Notes under the pieces: model-generated | What the model was told of the DNA's origin: nothing | Seen by the model: the letters and a program-made list of their open reading frames with translations, nothing else | Databases searched by the model: none | NCBI GenBank assembly: GCA_003233115.1 | Contig: QIKV01000108.1 | Location: forward strand, 1 to 49,242 | DNA: 49,242 nucleotides | Source of the DNA: Oceanospirillales bacterium | GTDB lineage: Bacteria; Pseudomonadota; Gammaproteobacteria; Xanthomonadales; SZUA-36 | Direction: 5' to 3' | Shown: positions 16,970 through 25,491 of the stretch, in pieces | Numbering within the stretch: the stretch's first letter is position 1 | Layout: each line of letters starts with the position of its first letter | Made by a program: the position numbers and the translations under genes

Positions 16970-18220
16970 CTATACACCTGCGGAAGCCGTTTGCTTATAA
17001 AGAGAAGTAAATTCAGCGACAGCCGCGCGGGCAAATTCCTCAGAATAGAGGTGCAAATCGAACGTCTTGATTGCATCCGGATTATTCAGCTTCAGCTTTA
17101 GCCGCTGGACAAACGCAGCATCCGCCTGCGGATCATAGTTCTGCCGTCCCGCCTGATCCAGTGACGACCAGCCCTGAAGCGGAATCATAAAAGTAAATGG
17201 CCCGGCGCATTGGTTGAGTCGTTCCGCTATGACGTCTGCAGCCTGGCGCAACTCATCGGCATTGCTACGCACCTGGATGCGCAGCGCATCCTGAACATAC
17301 TGTGACCTGTCCCTGGTCTCATCCAATTTATCCACCCGCCCGCCATAGCTCAACATATCGAGTCCGCAAGGCGCCAGCACCATGGGAATGCCACGTCTGA
17401 CGGCAGCCATGAGACGGTCCGGTCCTGGATCGCGGTTGCCGCCAAACAGGTTTTCAATGACACCACCTATACAGATATCCATGACGCCATCAAAGATGCC
17501 ATCAGCAATCATTTCTTCCATCGCCCGGTCACCTTTACCCTGGGCATGACACACTACGGGTATAAACCCTTCCTTTTCAAGCAGGCCGACGGCAGCCTGG
17601 ACTGCCATTTCGGCAAAACTGAACCCGGTAATGGCAATCACGGGTTGTGAAAATTTAAAATCCGTTCCCTGGCCCATTTCCACCATGCCGCAGATTGCAC
17701 CTACCGCATTGGTGATTTGAACCTTCAATAAAGGATTCATCCTGACAACGTCCAGCACGGTATGATGCATGGTGATATCGTGCGTGCCGACATATTGATC
17801 GATGTAGCGGGGATGAGCGGCCATCGGTGACGCCATCACTTTGGGCATACCAAAAGGAAGGCGCTTCATGACGCTGGTTGCGACCAGCGTGGCTGTCCCG
17901 CCACCAACCCCGAATAAACCATGGACTTTGCCTGCTTGCAGTAACTCATCCACAATGAGTGCTGCGCCCCTGATCTGGTTTTCTGTTGCGCGGGCACGAT
18001 CTGTGCGGTAATACTCGCGCACGGTGGCGATATCCAGCCCCCCTCGTTCGGCAATCTGTTCGCAGCTAACGTCACCGGCAAAAGGCGGTGGTTCTTCCAT
18101 TGAAAAATCGAGCAGAATGGCATTGTGACCACGCCGTTCGATAAGCTCTTTGACAAAGATAATATCTTCGCCACGCGTATCCAGGTTGCAGATGATCGCT
18201 ATACCTTTCTGAGCACCCAT
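16970..18220 (-). CDS. Tm-1-like ATP-binding protein (UPF0261)
   Basis: A 416-residue soluble protein of the UPF0261/Tm-1-like family (PF06792), named after a tomato virus-resistance protein with an ATP-binding N-terminal domain. Visible are an N-terminal IICNLDTRGEDI, a glycine-rich VHGLFGVGGGTATL near residue 110 and a second half with IGGVIENLFGG. The start at 18220 (MGAQKGIAI) follows AAAGGAAATT; a start at 18262 would add 14 residues. Its biochemical role is not established. It sits between the UbiD gene and ppsC in the phenol operon, so it could act on phosphorylated or nucleotide-bound intermediates, but that is inference. Confidence 0.82.
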   Translation of the reverse strand: MGAQKGIAIICNLDTRGEDIIFVKELIERRGHNAILLDFSMEEPPPFAGDVSCEQIAERGGLDIATVREYYRTDRARATENQIRGAALIVDELLQAGKVHGLFGVGGGTATLVATSVMKRLPFGMPKVMASPMAAHPRYIDQYVGTHDITMHHTVLDVVRMNPLLKVQITNAVGAICGMVEMGQGTDFKFSQPVIAITGFSFAEMAVQAAVGLLEKEGFIPVVCHAQGKGDRAMEEMIADGIFDGVMDICIGGVIENLFGGNRDPGPDRLMAAVRRGIPMVLAPCGLDMLSYGGRVDKLDETRDRSQYVQDALRIQVRSNADELRQAADVIAERLNQCAGPFTFMIPLQGWSSLDQAGRQNYDPQADAAFVQRLKLKLNNPDAIKTFDLHLYSEEFARAAVAEFTSLYKQTASAGV

Positions 18221-18287
18221 AATTTCCTTTGACCTGTTACGGAACCCTTCAGCAGCGGCCAACCTGCCGCCAGGCAGGTCAGCGGCA

Positions 18288-19778
18288 CTATTTACCGGTT
18301 TTCTTGATTGGCGCCGGCCTCACCAGGCGATCAATCATATCAGCCACCGGACTGCTGCCTGTAAAACCATATTCATTCCAGCGTTTGGAGACTTTTTCCA
18401 GAACCGATCGATCCATAAAGATCTCATTTGGCTTGTTTTCCCATTCAAACGGCGTGCACGCATCAAGGATGATCCGACTGGTGATATCCCGCGCCTCAAT
18501 CGGCAGGCTGGGATCCAGTGGCGTAGACCGGCCACGGTCAATAATTTGTGCTGAGCGTTTTGGATCAAACCGGGTTGACAGGGCCCACCAGATGCGATCC
18601 CAGTCATCTACCGCTATGTCGTGATCGACAACGATCACACCCTTCAGACCATAGTGCCCGGTCGTGGTCGCGATGACGGCATTGCCGACATGGTTGGAAT
18701 GGCCCGGGTATTTTTGGCGTACCGAAACAATCGCCCAGAAACGCCCGCAGGCTTCTGCCGGAATATAGACACCTTCGATACCGGGAACACGCATGGTGGT
18801 CAGGTCATGCCACAGGGTTGCAGTCCTGTTGAGTGATTGAATCATGTGGATATCATTGATTGGTTTGCCGACCGTTGTTGACCACATGATGGGGTTATTG
18901 CGGTGGAGGATACGCTCCACGCGTAAAATGGGTTTGGGATAATCCTTGCCCTTGTTGCCTGAATAATAACCGGTGTATTCGCCGAACGGACCTTCCTCCA
19001 TCAGTTCATTAGGATCCATATAACCCTCAGCAATGATCTCTGCATTGGCAGGCAGCGTGAGCCCGGTCAATTCAGATTTAAAAACCGGCACGGGTCGTTG
19101 CCGAAGGGAGCCGGCAATGTCGTACTCATCGGTCTCAGCGCTGACCAGGGTGGAAGCTGCAAGGAATAAAACGGGGTCGCAGCCCACCACGTATGCGGCC
19201 GGCATCAACTCCCCGCGTTCCTGGTACTTCTTCAGATGAAAGTCACCATGCTTGCCCTTGATGATTTGCGAGCCAAGCAGGTTCTTGCCGAGTACCTGGG
19301 ACCGATAGGTGCCGAGATTGGTCCAGCCGGAATCCGGGTCTTTGGTCACCAGAAAGCCTGCTGTTACAAAAAACCGGCCACCGTCATCCGGATAGAACCA
19401 GGGTGATGGGAACTTGAACATATCGACATCATCACCCTCGATTACATTTTCCAGGACCGCCGGGTCATCAACAAACTCCGGTCCAACCAGTTTTTGGGTG
19501 GTCAACTCCATCCATTTTTTGGAGAGCTGGGACATCGGAAGTTCAGGATCCTGCTCCAGTGCAATCGCCAAACGCCTGGAGGTGGTAAAGGCACTGGTAA
19601 ATAGCGGAATATCAGGATAGTCCTTCACATTTTCATAGAGCAATCCAGGGCCTTTGGCTTCCTCGTTGACCTTGGATACATGACAGACCTCCAGGTTCCA
19701 ATCCACTTCTGCAGTAACGCGGTGTAACTCGTCATGCTCATCCAGAGCTTTAATGAAATCTCTTAAATCGTTAATCAT
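18288..19778 (-). CDS. UbiD-family (de)carboxylase, phenylphosphate carboxylase-like
   Basis: A 496-residue prenylated-FMN enzyme of the UbiD family. The catalytic region EEGPFGEYTGYYSG (near residue 265) carries the conserved glutamates, and VCHVSKVNEEAKGPGLLYENVKDY is the usual N-terminal signature. Length fits the family (450-510). Next to ppsABC the likely reaction is carboxylation of phenylphosphate to 4-hydroxybenzoate with release of phosphate, as with PpcA/PpcD in Thauera or PpcB in Geobacter. Only one UbiD gene is present, whereas Thauera uses two plus small subunits; an LpdD-like partner is encoded downstream. A decarboxylase acting on another phenolic is the main alternative. Confidence 0.85.
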   Translation of the reverse strand: MINDLRDFIKALDEHDELHRVTAEVDWNLEVCHVSKVNEEAKGPGLLYENVKDYPDIPLFTSAFTTSRRLAIALEQDPELPMSQLSKKWMELTTQKLVGPEFVDDPAVLENVIEGDDVDMFKFPSPWFYPDDGGRFFVTAGFLVTKDPDSGWTNLGTYRSQVLGKNLLGSQIIKGKHGDFHLKKYQERGELMPAAYVVGCDPVLFLAASTLVSAETDEYDIAGSLRQRPVPVFKSELTGLTLPANAEIIAEGYMDPNELMEEGPFGEYTGYYSGNKGKDYPKPILRVERILHRNNPIMWSTTVGKPINDIHMIQSLNRTATLWHDLTTMRVPGIEGVYIPAEACGRFWAIVSVRQKYPGHSNHVGNAVIATTTGHYGLKGVIVVDHDIAVDDWDRIWWALSTRFDPKRSAQIIDRGRSTPLDPSLPIEARDITSRIILDACTPFEWENKPNEIFMDRSVLEKVSKRWNEYGFTGSSPVADMIDRLVRPAPIKKTGK

Positions 19779-19825
19779 TGTCGCTGTTCCTCGCTGTGAA
19801 TTCAGTTTTGGGTTAGTCAGATCAC

Positions 19826-20911
19826 CTACTTCACTTTCACGCCACCCATGACGGAAGACAAAATATGTTCCATGGCAGTTTTGTTGTTGCCGGCTACCGG
19901 TTTACTTTTTTTGTTGGCCCATACGGTTTCCGGACGCGCCTGGAGTATGAAGATGTTTCTGCCGGCGGCCATATCATTATCAACAGCCCACTCGATGTCC
20001 ATCGCCGAACCATAGTGTTTTTCTATGCGTTTCCCCAGGCGAGCCAGCTCTGTGATTTCCTCATCAACTATCGACTGGATGTTCTGTCGCTCGGCAGGAA
20101 GTTTGACCAGTTTTGAAGTGTGCGTTGCATGGTCCACCATATAAGCGGCCTCTTTGGTGGTAATTGTTCGCTTGACCAAATCCAGGGAAACCTTATTGAC
20201 CATAAATACATCGGGCGTCACCTCACCCGACACCACTGCCTCACCGAATCCAAAACTTGAATTGATCAGGATCATCGAGCGATCGCCGGAAGTCGGATTG
20301 AGGGTAAACATCACGCCTGCGGCATAGGAATTGGCCATTTTCTGGATGCCCACGCTGATGGCTATCCCGGTATGTTCGAAATTCATGCGGTTTCGATAAG
20401 CGATGGCACGTGCAGTAAAGATCGAGGAAAAGCACTTCCTGGTGTGGTCGAGCACATCTTCGATGCCTCTTATCCATAGGAAGGTGTCCTGTTGGCCGGC
20501 AAAACTGGCACCCGGCAAGTCTTCCGTCGTTGCACTCGAACGCACCGCCACGGGAACTGCCGGGACATTACAATATACGGAAAGCAACCGGTATGACTCG
20601 GCAATCCGGTCTTCAAGTTCAGTAGAGAACTCCAGCGTTTCCAAGCGGTCACGGATCCTTCTGCTGACCACTTGCAGTTCCTCTATATCATCTGAACTTA
20701 TTTTCATGAGTTCTTGTTTTATAGACTCTTCAATTCCAGGTCTATTGATAAAGTCCCGATAGCCTGCGGTGGTCACTGCAAAACCCGGAGGGACCCGAAT
20801 ATCGGCATTGATCAGTTCACCCAGCGACGCGCATTTACCACCTACCAGATCTATGCTGCCCTTGTTACAGTCTTTAAGATCGCATACGAGCGGTGTTGGT
20901 GTTGCGGACAT
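19826..20911 (-). CDS. ppsB: Phenylphosphate synthase subunit 2 (PEP-synthase N-terminal domain)
   Basis: A 361-residue (about 40 kDa) protein equal to the ATP-binding N-terminal part of PEP synthase. Signatures: GGKCASLGEL near residue 25, VAVRSSATTEDLPGASFAGQQDTFL (PEP/pyruvate-binding core), GIQKMANSYAAGVMFTLNPTSGD and a final MDIEWAVDN...ILQARPET. There is no phosphohistidine domain; that lies in PpsA. The split of the PEP synthase architecture into a 40-kDa and a 70-kDa protein is the hallmark of phenylphosphate synthase, where ATP phosphorylates the PpsA histidine. ATG at 20911 is chosen; an in-frame TTG at 20932 is less likely. A terminator-like hairpin precedes the gene. Confidence 0.88.
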   Translation of the reverse strand: MSATPTPLVCDLKDCNKGSIDLVGGKCASLGELINADIRVPPGFAVTTAGYRDFINRPGIEESIKQELMKISSDDIEELQVVSRRIRDRLETLEFSTELEDRIAESYRLLSVYCNVPAVPVAVRSSATTEDLPGASFAGQQDTFLWIRGIEDVLDHTRKCFSSIFTARAIAYRNRMNFEHTGIAISVGIQKMANSYAAGVMFTLNPTSGDRSMILINSSFGFGEAVVSGEVTPDVFMVNKVSLDLVKRTITTKEAAYMVDHATHTSKLVKLPAERQNIQSIVDEEITELARLGKRIEKHYGSAMDIEWAVDNDMAAGRNIFILQARPETVWANKKSKPVAGNNKTAMEHILSSVMGGVKVK

Positions 20912-20948
20912 GGCTTTCCCTGATTGTGTCAAATGCGGTTACCACCTG

Positions 20949-20981
20949 AAAAAAATACGGAGCCCCGCTTTGCAGGGCTCC
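20949..20981 (-). terminator. Intrinsic terminator/attenuator between ppsA and ppsB
   Basis: On the minus strand GGAGCCC (20981-20975) pairs with GGGCTCC (20965-20959) around a 9-nt loop, followed after GTA by seven Ts (20955-20949). This is a full Rho-independent terminator lying between ppsA and ppsB. It would lower transcription of everything downstream relative to ppsA unless read-through is regulated. Confidence 0.7.
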
Positions 20982-20993
20982 TGTTGTGCGCAT

Positions 20994-22812
20994 TCAAAGT
21001 ATTTCCAGTTCGCCAGTCGATCCGTTGACCCGGATCATTTGGCCGGTTTTGATAATTTTGGTTGCGCTGCCGGTACCCACGATAGCGGGAACACCGTATT
21101 CACGGCATACAATGGCGGCATGGCTCATAATACCGCCAACATCAGTGACACACGCCCTGATCTTGATAAAAGCCGGTGCCCACGAAGGTGATGTTGTTGG
21201 CGCGACCAGAATCTCACCTTCTTGCAATTTACCAATCTCCTTGACAGTCCGGCATACTCTGGCCTTGCCTTCAACAACACCGGGACTGCCGGCAAAACCT
21301 TTGATTATCCGGATATCACCATCCGCTTCCGATATTTCCGCCCAGTTAGCCAGGGATTCATTTGTTACGCCCCAAAGCACGATTGTAAAGGGCTCCTGTA
21401 TCACGTCCGGCGGTGGTCCCAATGCGGGCGGCGGTGACCATTGTTTGAATTTTTCCATGACACCTTTTCGCCATGTGATCTCCGGTGGCCAGACCTTTGG
21501 GCCACGCGGCTTGACGCCCGTTGCCCAGGCGGTGACCAGATCCCACAAGGCCTCCTTGATCTCAGCGCGTTTCAGCAACCAGATATCTTCAATATCAGCG
21601 ATAAAGCCATGTTCCTGCAGGATGGAAGCAAAATCGCGGATCTTGTTCCAAAACACCGAGTGAAACCAATGCTCGACATAGAAGAGGTGATTTTCTACAT
21701 ACGGGAAAACGGTTTTGGCAGTGGCCAATAACTGATCAAAGGCTGCCAGGTCTTCATCGTTATCAACGAGGGCACGGTATTCGCTGGTAATTCGATCACG
21801 TTCAGCACGAATCGCCTCAATGGGTCGCTCAATGGATTCGCCTGCGCGGAGCATTTCTGCATAGGTGCAGATGGAGCCCAAAGGGATATCGAGATCATCG
21901 TTCCAGGAACGGTCATGATGAAACCAGCCGGTGCCGGTGGAAACATTGAACCAGGGGTAGCGCGCTTTTTCAAACGCATCCAGCCACTGTTGGCCGGAAT
22001 TCGTTTGCTCCAAAGTGGATTTGACCTGGTCAAATGAAGTACTACTCGCCAGGGTGTCGACAATTTCTAATTTAACCGCCTTTCTTGCCAAGTCCCTTAG
22101 TTCTTCATCCGGCCGATACATGATGACGTCGATACCGGAAATCATCTGCGTAACGCGCTGCAGGGGGATATCCGGCCAGAGTTTCTGACAATGCCCCATA
22201 AAGGTAACGTAGGCAGCATAACCCAGGTTCAGGAACTCGAAATGGTACTGCCAGCAACGAATCCCCAAATCAATGACCGTGTCATAGTTCTTCAGGAGTT
22301 GGTAGCCGGAAGACTCGCCTATACCCTCGGTTACGATGGTCAGTTCTTCCAACTCGGGTAAGGGAAGCACTTCTACCGCCGCTAGCTCGGCGATAATATT
22401 TTTTACTTTTTCTTCCCACTTGGCCTCAAGTTCATTCCAGTTTTCGTAGTAATAGCCGGCGCGTTCCATGAAGTCACCGACGCGCGCCTCGATTTCCTTA
22501 GGGAACAGGCGAAATATACACATAGCCGTTGATCATGCGGTGATCAACCCCCATCACCGGTGGAATGGAAAAGATTCTATGGCTGAATTGTGACAGTGCA
22601 AGATACCAGGCTTCATCCCAAATCGTATCAAAAGGATAAAGGGGTTCGGGATAATGCAAGCCATCATAAAACCAGAAGGAATCTTTCTCATACTGCTCGC
22701 GTTCAGGATCATCAGTTACGAACTGATACTGGTAGGGGTACATTCTCTCCCAACCTTCGGTACCCGGGATTGGCTCTATTTCATGAGGAACAGGAAATTT
22801 GGTACTACCCAT
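20994..22812 (-). CDS. ppsA: Phenylphosphate synthase subunit 1, interrupted reading frame
   Basis: Taken as one gene it encodes about 605 residues (70 kDa), the size of protein 1 of Thauera phenylphosphate synthase. The C-terminal mobile domain of PEP-utilising enzymes has the phosphorylatable histidine in VGGIMSHAAIVCREYG (His about 564). The enzyme transfers a phosphoryl group from this His to phenol. The start at 22812 follows GGAGGAG. The frame stops at TAA (22500-22498) after the run ISPVP; skipping one base at CCC_TAA_G (22503-22498) continues directly as KEIEARVGDFMERAG. Total length is 3n+1, so exactly one extra base is present. Either one surplus C (error or mutation) or +1 recoding would explain it. 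Confidence 0.82.
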
Positions 22813-22915
22813 GGTTTCTCCTCCAAGGTATGGCATCGGTTAAAAAATTGTGGTCAAGCCGCGGTAAACCCAGTCCCACTTATAGCTCGATCAATACTTA
22901 TGGCAAACCACTATT

Positions 22916-22931
22916 TGCTATTGGCATACCA
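22916..22931 (-). promoter_or_regulatory. Sigma-54 promoter of the pps operon
   Basis: The minus strand reads TGGTATGCCAATAGCA, with GG and GC 10 nt apart and 10 of 12 defined positions matching TGGCACG-N4-TTGCA. A start near 22905 would give a leader of about 93 nt before ppsA. The nearby DmpR-like activator (6372-8069) is the obvious partner. Confidence 0.6.
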
Positions 22932-23127
22932 TCTTGATAAAGCAAGAGATATGCCAACCGTTTTTTTTAACCGGGCAGGTACTTGCGTGCGCTCAGGGAA
23001 ATCTTCTATGAGAACTGTACAAGCTTATGTTTTTACCGGTAAATACGAGAATCCGCCCTTCCCTGCTGCACGCCTGTAGTAAAAAAGGTGAGTGAAATTT
23101 TTTGTATCTCTCCGAATAATAAAAATC

Positions 23128-23181
23128 ATGATTTGATCACATACTTACCGCTGTTGAGGCTCAATGCGATGATTTGGTCAT
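23128..23181. promoter_or_regulatory. Candidate tandem activator sites (UAS)
   Basis: ATGATTTGATCAC (23128-23140) and ATGATTTGGTCAT (23169-23181) match at 11 of 13 bases and are 41 bp apart, about four helical turns. They lie about 220-275 bp upstream of the predicted sigma-54 start, a suitable distance for an activator that loops DNA. TTGAGGCTCAA lies between them. The TTGATCA-like core recalls XylR/DmpR sites. Confidence 0.4.
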
Positions 23182-23239
23182 TAGGCTAATTCCGGGAGCG
23201 GCTAAACAGCCAGTCTGGCTATGCGGGATGTAGCAACTC

Positions 23240-23270
23240 TTGACTCAGGTCATATTAGGATTATCTAATA
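23240..23270 (+). promoter_or_regulatory. Promoter of exported-protein gene with operator-like repeat
   Basis: TTGACT (23240-23245) and TCTAAT (23264-23269) are 18 nt apart. A perfect inverted repeat, TATTAG (23253-23258) and CTAATA (23265-23270), overlaps the -10 region and could be a repressor site. Confidence 0.4.
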
Positions 23271-23325
23271 TACGATATTGTTAGTCATCTTTAATGATTA
23301 CAGATAAAACATTGTGGAGGCTAAT

Positions 23326-24594
23326 ATGAAAATTTATCGATGGTTGCCTGGTTTCATAGCGGGTTTATATCTGACCGTTCTGGCTCCTGACGTTTTCTCT
23401 GCGGAACTGATGGTAACAAGAAGTTTCACTGGTGCATGGGACCAAATCAATCAGGAAAGTCAGGGCCTTAGCCTGCAGGTAATAGAACAGGCAAATGACG
23501 CCAGGGTCGCACTCGCATACTGGTACACCTATGGCACGGACCGGAAGTCAGCCTGGTACCTGGGTGTCGGCCAGATTGTCGACGACCATATCAATTTCGA
23601 GCTGTATAACGCGCAGGATGTAGGCTTCATGGAGGACGGCAAGCCTGGTGACGAATCGGTCCGGCCAATTGGTACCATGACCATGACATTTACAAGCTGT
23701 GACAGCGGTACGGTCACTTTTGCCACCAACCACGACGAGGTCGGCAGCGGCTCCTTCGAAATTGGGCGTTTGACAGAAACCCTGAACACTCAGTGCAGTG
23801 GAGGGATTTCAGATGATATGGATGCCATGGCCACGCTGGGCGACCAGCGTATTCAGTTGACATCCACCCGCGAAGGTATAGATGCAAGCGGCCATGCACG
23901 ATACGAAGACGCACCGGGGCGCAGTCAATTTGAAATTGAAACCGACGGCCTGCCTGATGGAGATTACCACCTTTACGTCGGTACGGATGACCGGGGTGAG
24001 TTTACCGTGAGTGGAGGACGCGGAGAACTTGAGTTTAGCAGCCCAATGGAAAGCGGCAAAAGACTATTGACCTTTGATCCCCATGAGATGCAGATAAGAA
24101 TTCATGATGGGACGGGTGAGGTCCTTTCATCCCTGGATGGCATATTTGAGCGTGAAGCGCATGGCCGTGATGGCGACCAGGATCACGACTATGATTGTGA
24201 ATCAGGTATGGGCATGGGTAACAATGAAAACCACCGTAGCGGTGACTGTGTTGCGGCTGGAGAAGCGCTCAAGGTTACCGCCGACCTGGTCGATACGGGC
24301 CAGTTCCAGGGTGCAAGCGGTGAAGCGCAGTGGCAAATGACCAGCGGCTTTATCGAGTTCTCAGTTGATATTGAAGATGTGCCAGCAGGAAACTACCCCG
24401 TTGCCATCGGCGGCAGGGAGGTCGGCATCATTGTGGCCCGCAAAATGATGTACAGCGGAGTATATGGAAGGATTATGTTCCGCGATCCGCAGTTGTATGG
24501 TGGATATCAACTGGACTTTGATCCCCGCGGTCAAGCCATTGAAATCACTCAACAGAATAATGTGATTCTCAGAGTCAACTTTCCTGTGGAATAA
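23326..24594 (+). CDS. Exported acidic protein of unknown function
   Basis: A 422-residue protein with a signal peptide (MKIYRWLPGFIAGLYLTVLA, cleavage likely after FSA). The mature part is acidic and rich in Gly and Asp. Two halves look alike in beta-rich pattern: GLPDGDYHLYVGTDDRGEFTV near residue 210 and DVPAGNYPVAIGGREVGIIVA near 360, suggesting a duplicated fold. A linker rich in Asp, Glu, His and Asn (RDGDQDHDYDCESG near residue 285) may bind metal. The start at 23326 follows GGAGG. It is a single-gene unit with its own promoter and a strong terminator. I do not recognise the family. Confidence 0.8.
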   Translation: MKIYRWLPGFIAGLYLTVLAPDVFSAELMVTRSFTGAWDQINQESQGLSLQVIEQANDARVALAYWYTYGTDRKSAWYLGVGQIVDDHINFELYNAQDVGFMEDGKPGDESVRPIGTMTMTFTSCDSGTVTFATNHDEVGSGSFEIGRLTETLNTQCSGGISDDMDAMATLGDQRIQLTSTREGIDASGHARYEDAPGRSQFEIETDGLPDGDYHLYVGTDDRGEFTVSGGRGELEFSSPMESGKRLLTFDPHEMQIRIHDGTGEVLSSLDGIFEREAHGRDGDQDHDYDCESGMGMGNNENHRSGDCVAAGEALKVTADLVDTGQFQGASGEAQWQMTSGFIEFSVDIEDVPAGNYPVAIGGREVGIIVARKMMYSGVYGRIMFRDPQLYGGYQLDFDPRGQAIEITQQNNVILRVNFPVE

Positions 24595-24610
24595 AAAGTA
24601 ACAGCACACA

Positions 24611-24648
24611 AAGGTTCCCGGTATATTTTCTTGCCGGGAACCTTTTTT
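24611..24648 (+). terminator. Rho-independent terminator
   Basis: AAGGTTCCCGG (24611-24621) pairs perfectly with CCGGGAACCTT (24634-24644) around a 12-nt loop and runs into six Ts. It ends the exported-protein transcript 17 nt after its stop codon. Confidence 0.9.
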
Positions 24649-24796
24649 AACAAACTTGCGTTCAGTATCCACTCCAGCGGTTCCTCTACCGGGAAGGGCT
24701 AAAAACAAAACTTAAGAACAAGGCGATGTATGCTTGTGACCAAACTCTGATCGGGTCAGCGGAAGTTCAGCGATCTAAATGTATAATATCCCTGTC

Positions 24797-25279
24797 ATGA
24801 ATGCAGGCAGAGCGACAAGATATTTCACGCTGGTTTTACTGGCCGTTTTTTCCAGTGCAGTCGTAGCTAAAAACGAAATCTATCACTGGGTAGATAAAAA
24901 TGGCATTCCGCACTACAGCCAGTATCGGCCCAGTGGCGACATCCCGGGTCTCAGCACGCAAAAACTGGAGGGTGCTACACCACCAGGCGACGGGCGAACC
25001 GAGGACGTCTACAATGTCAAGGCGCATGAGAAACGCATGGTCGCGTGGCGGAAAGAAAGGGAACAAAAGCGTAAAGATGCACTTGAGCGTAAAAGACTGG
25101 CTGCACAGCGACAACCGGTAAGGTATCCGGTACAGCGTCGCAGCTTTTCACGCTCGTACTGGTATCCGCCGTTTTATGGCAGGCCGCCACACAAGCCGCC
25201 AGTCAAACCCCAGCCGCCTGTCGAAAACCCTCGCCCACCCTCCAAAGCGTTTCCGCATGGCCGTTCCCGACAGGGATAA
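24797..25279 (+). CDS. DUF4124-domain exported protein
   Basis: A 160-residue protein with a signal peptide (RYFTLVLLAVFSSAVVA) followed directly by a DUF4124 motif, EIYHWVDKNGIPHYSQ, a short domain common in gammaproteobacterial envelope proteins. A basic, helix-forming middle (KREQ-rich, about residues 75-105) and a proline-rich tail (PPHKPPVKPQPPVENPRPP) follow. The start at 24797 (MNAGRATRYF) is preferred; an ATG at 24779 is in frame but has no better ribosome site. Function unknown; a peptidoglycan-region or envelope-linked role is suggested by the tail. Confidence 0.75.
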   Translation: MNAGRATRYFTLVLLAVFSSAVVAKNEIYHWVDKNGIPHYSQYRPSGDIPGLSTQKLEGATPPGDGRTEDVYNVKAHEKRMVAWRKEREQKRKDALERKRLAAQRQPVRYPVQRRSFSRSYWYPPFYGRPPHKPPVKPQPPVENPRPPSKAFPHGRSRQG

Positions 25280-25458
25280 TTTTTATACTTGTGTGCCTGG
25301 CGTCCTGGCCCTGCGTCGTATATAAGCATTGGCGGATATACAGGTACGTGAACATCTGGATGCTGAAGTGCCGTCTACCAGGCAATCATCAACTCCGGCG
25401 AACATTGCGGGCCACGCCAGTTGATGAGGTAGCTGGGCCAAATTAATAGTTTACTATA

Positions 25459-25470
25459 CTTGTATATACC
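25459..25470 (+). promoter_or_regulatory. HutC-type operator before hutC
   Basis: CTTGTATATACC carries the TGTA-N2-TAC core used by HutC repressors (TGTA-N2-TACA type). It overlaps a possible -10 box TATACT (25455-25460) and lies 22 nt before the hutC start, so autoregulation is likely. The 10-bp core TTGTATATAC recurs before the TonB receptor gene at 34377. Confidence 0.5.
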
Positions 25471-25491
25471 GGTATGGTTTAGAGGACTTGT

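Larger units (their letters stand above)
22837..23325. other. Divergent regulatory region
   Basis: This 0.49-kb AT-rich spacer separates the pps operon (minus) from an exported-protein gene (plus). It holds the sigma-54 promoter (22916-22931), two candidate activator sites (23128-23181), a palindrome TTGAGGCTCAA (23154-23164) and a plus-strand promoter near 23240-23270. No convincing ORF or RNA gene is seen. Confidence 0.5.
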
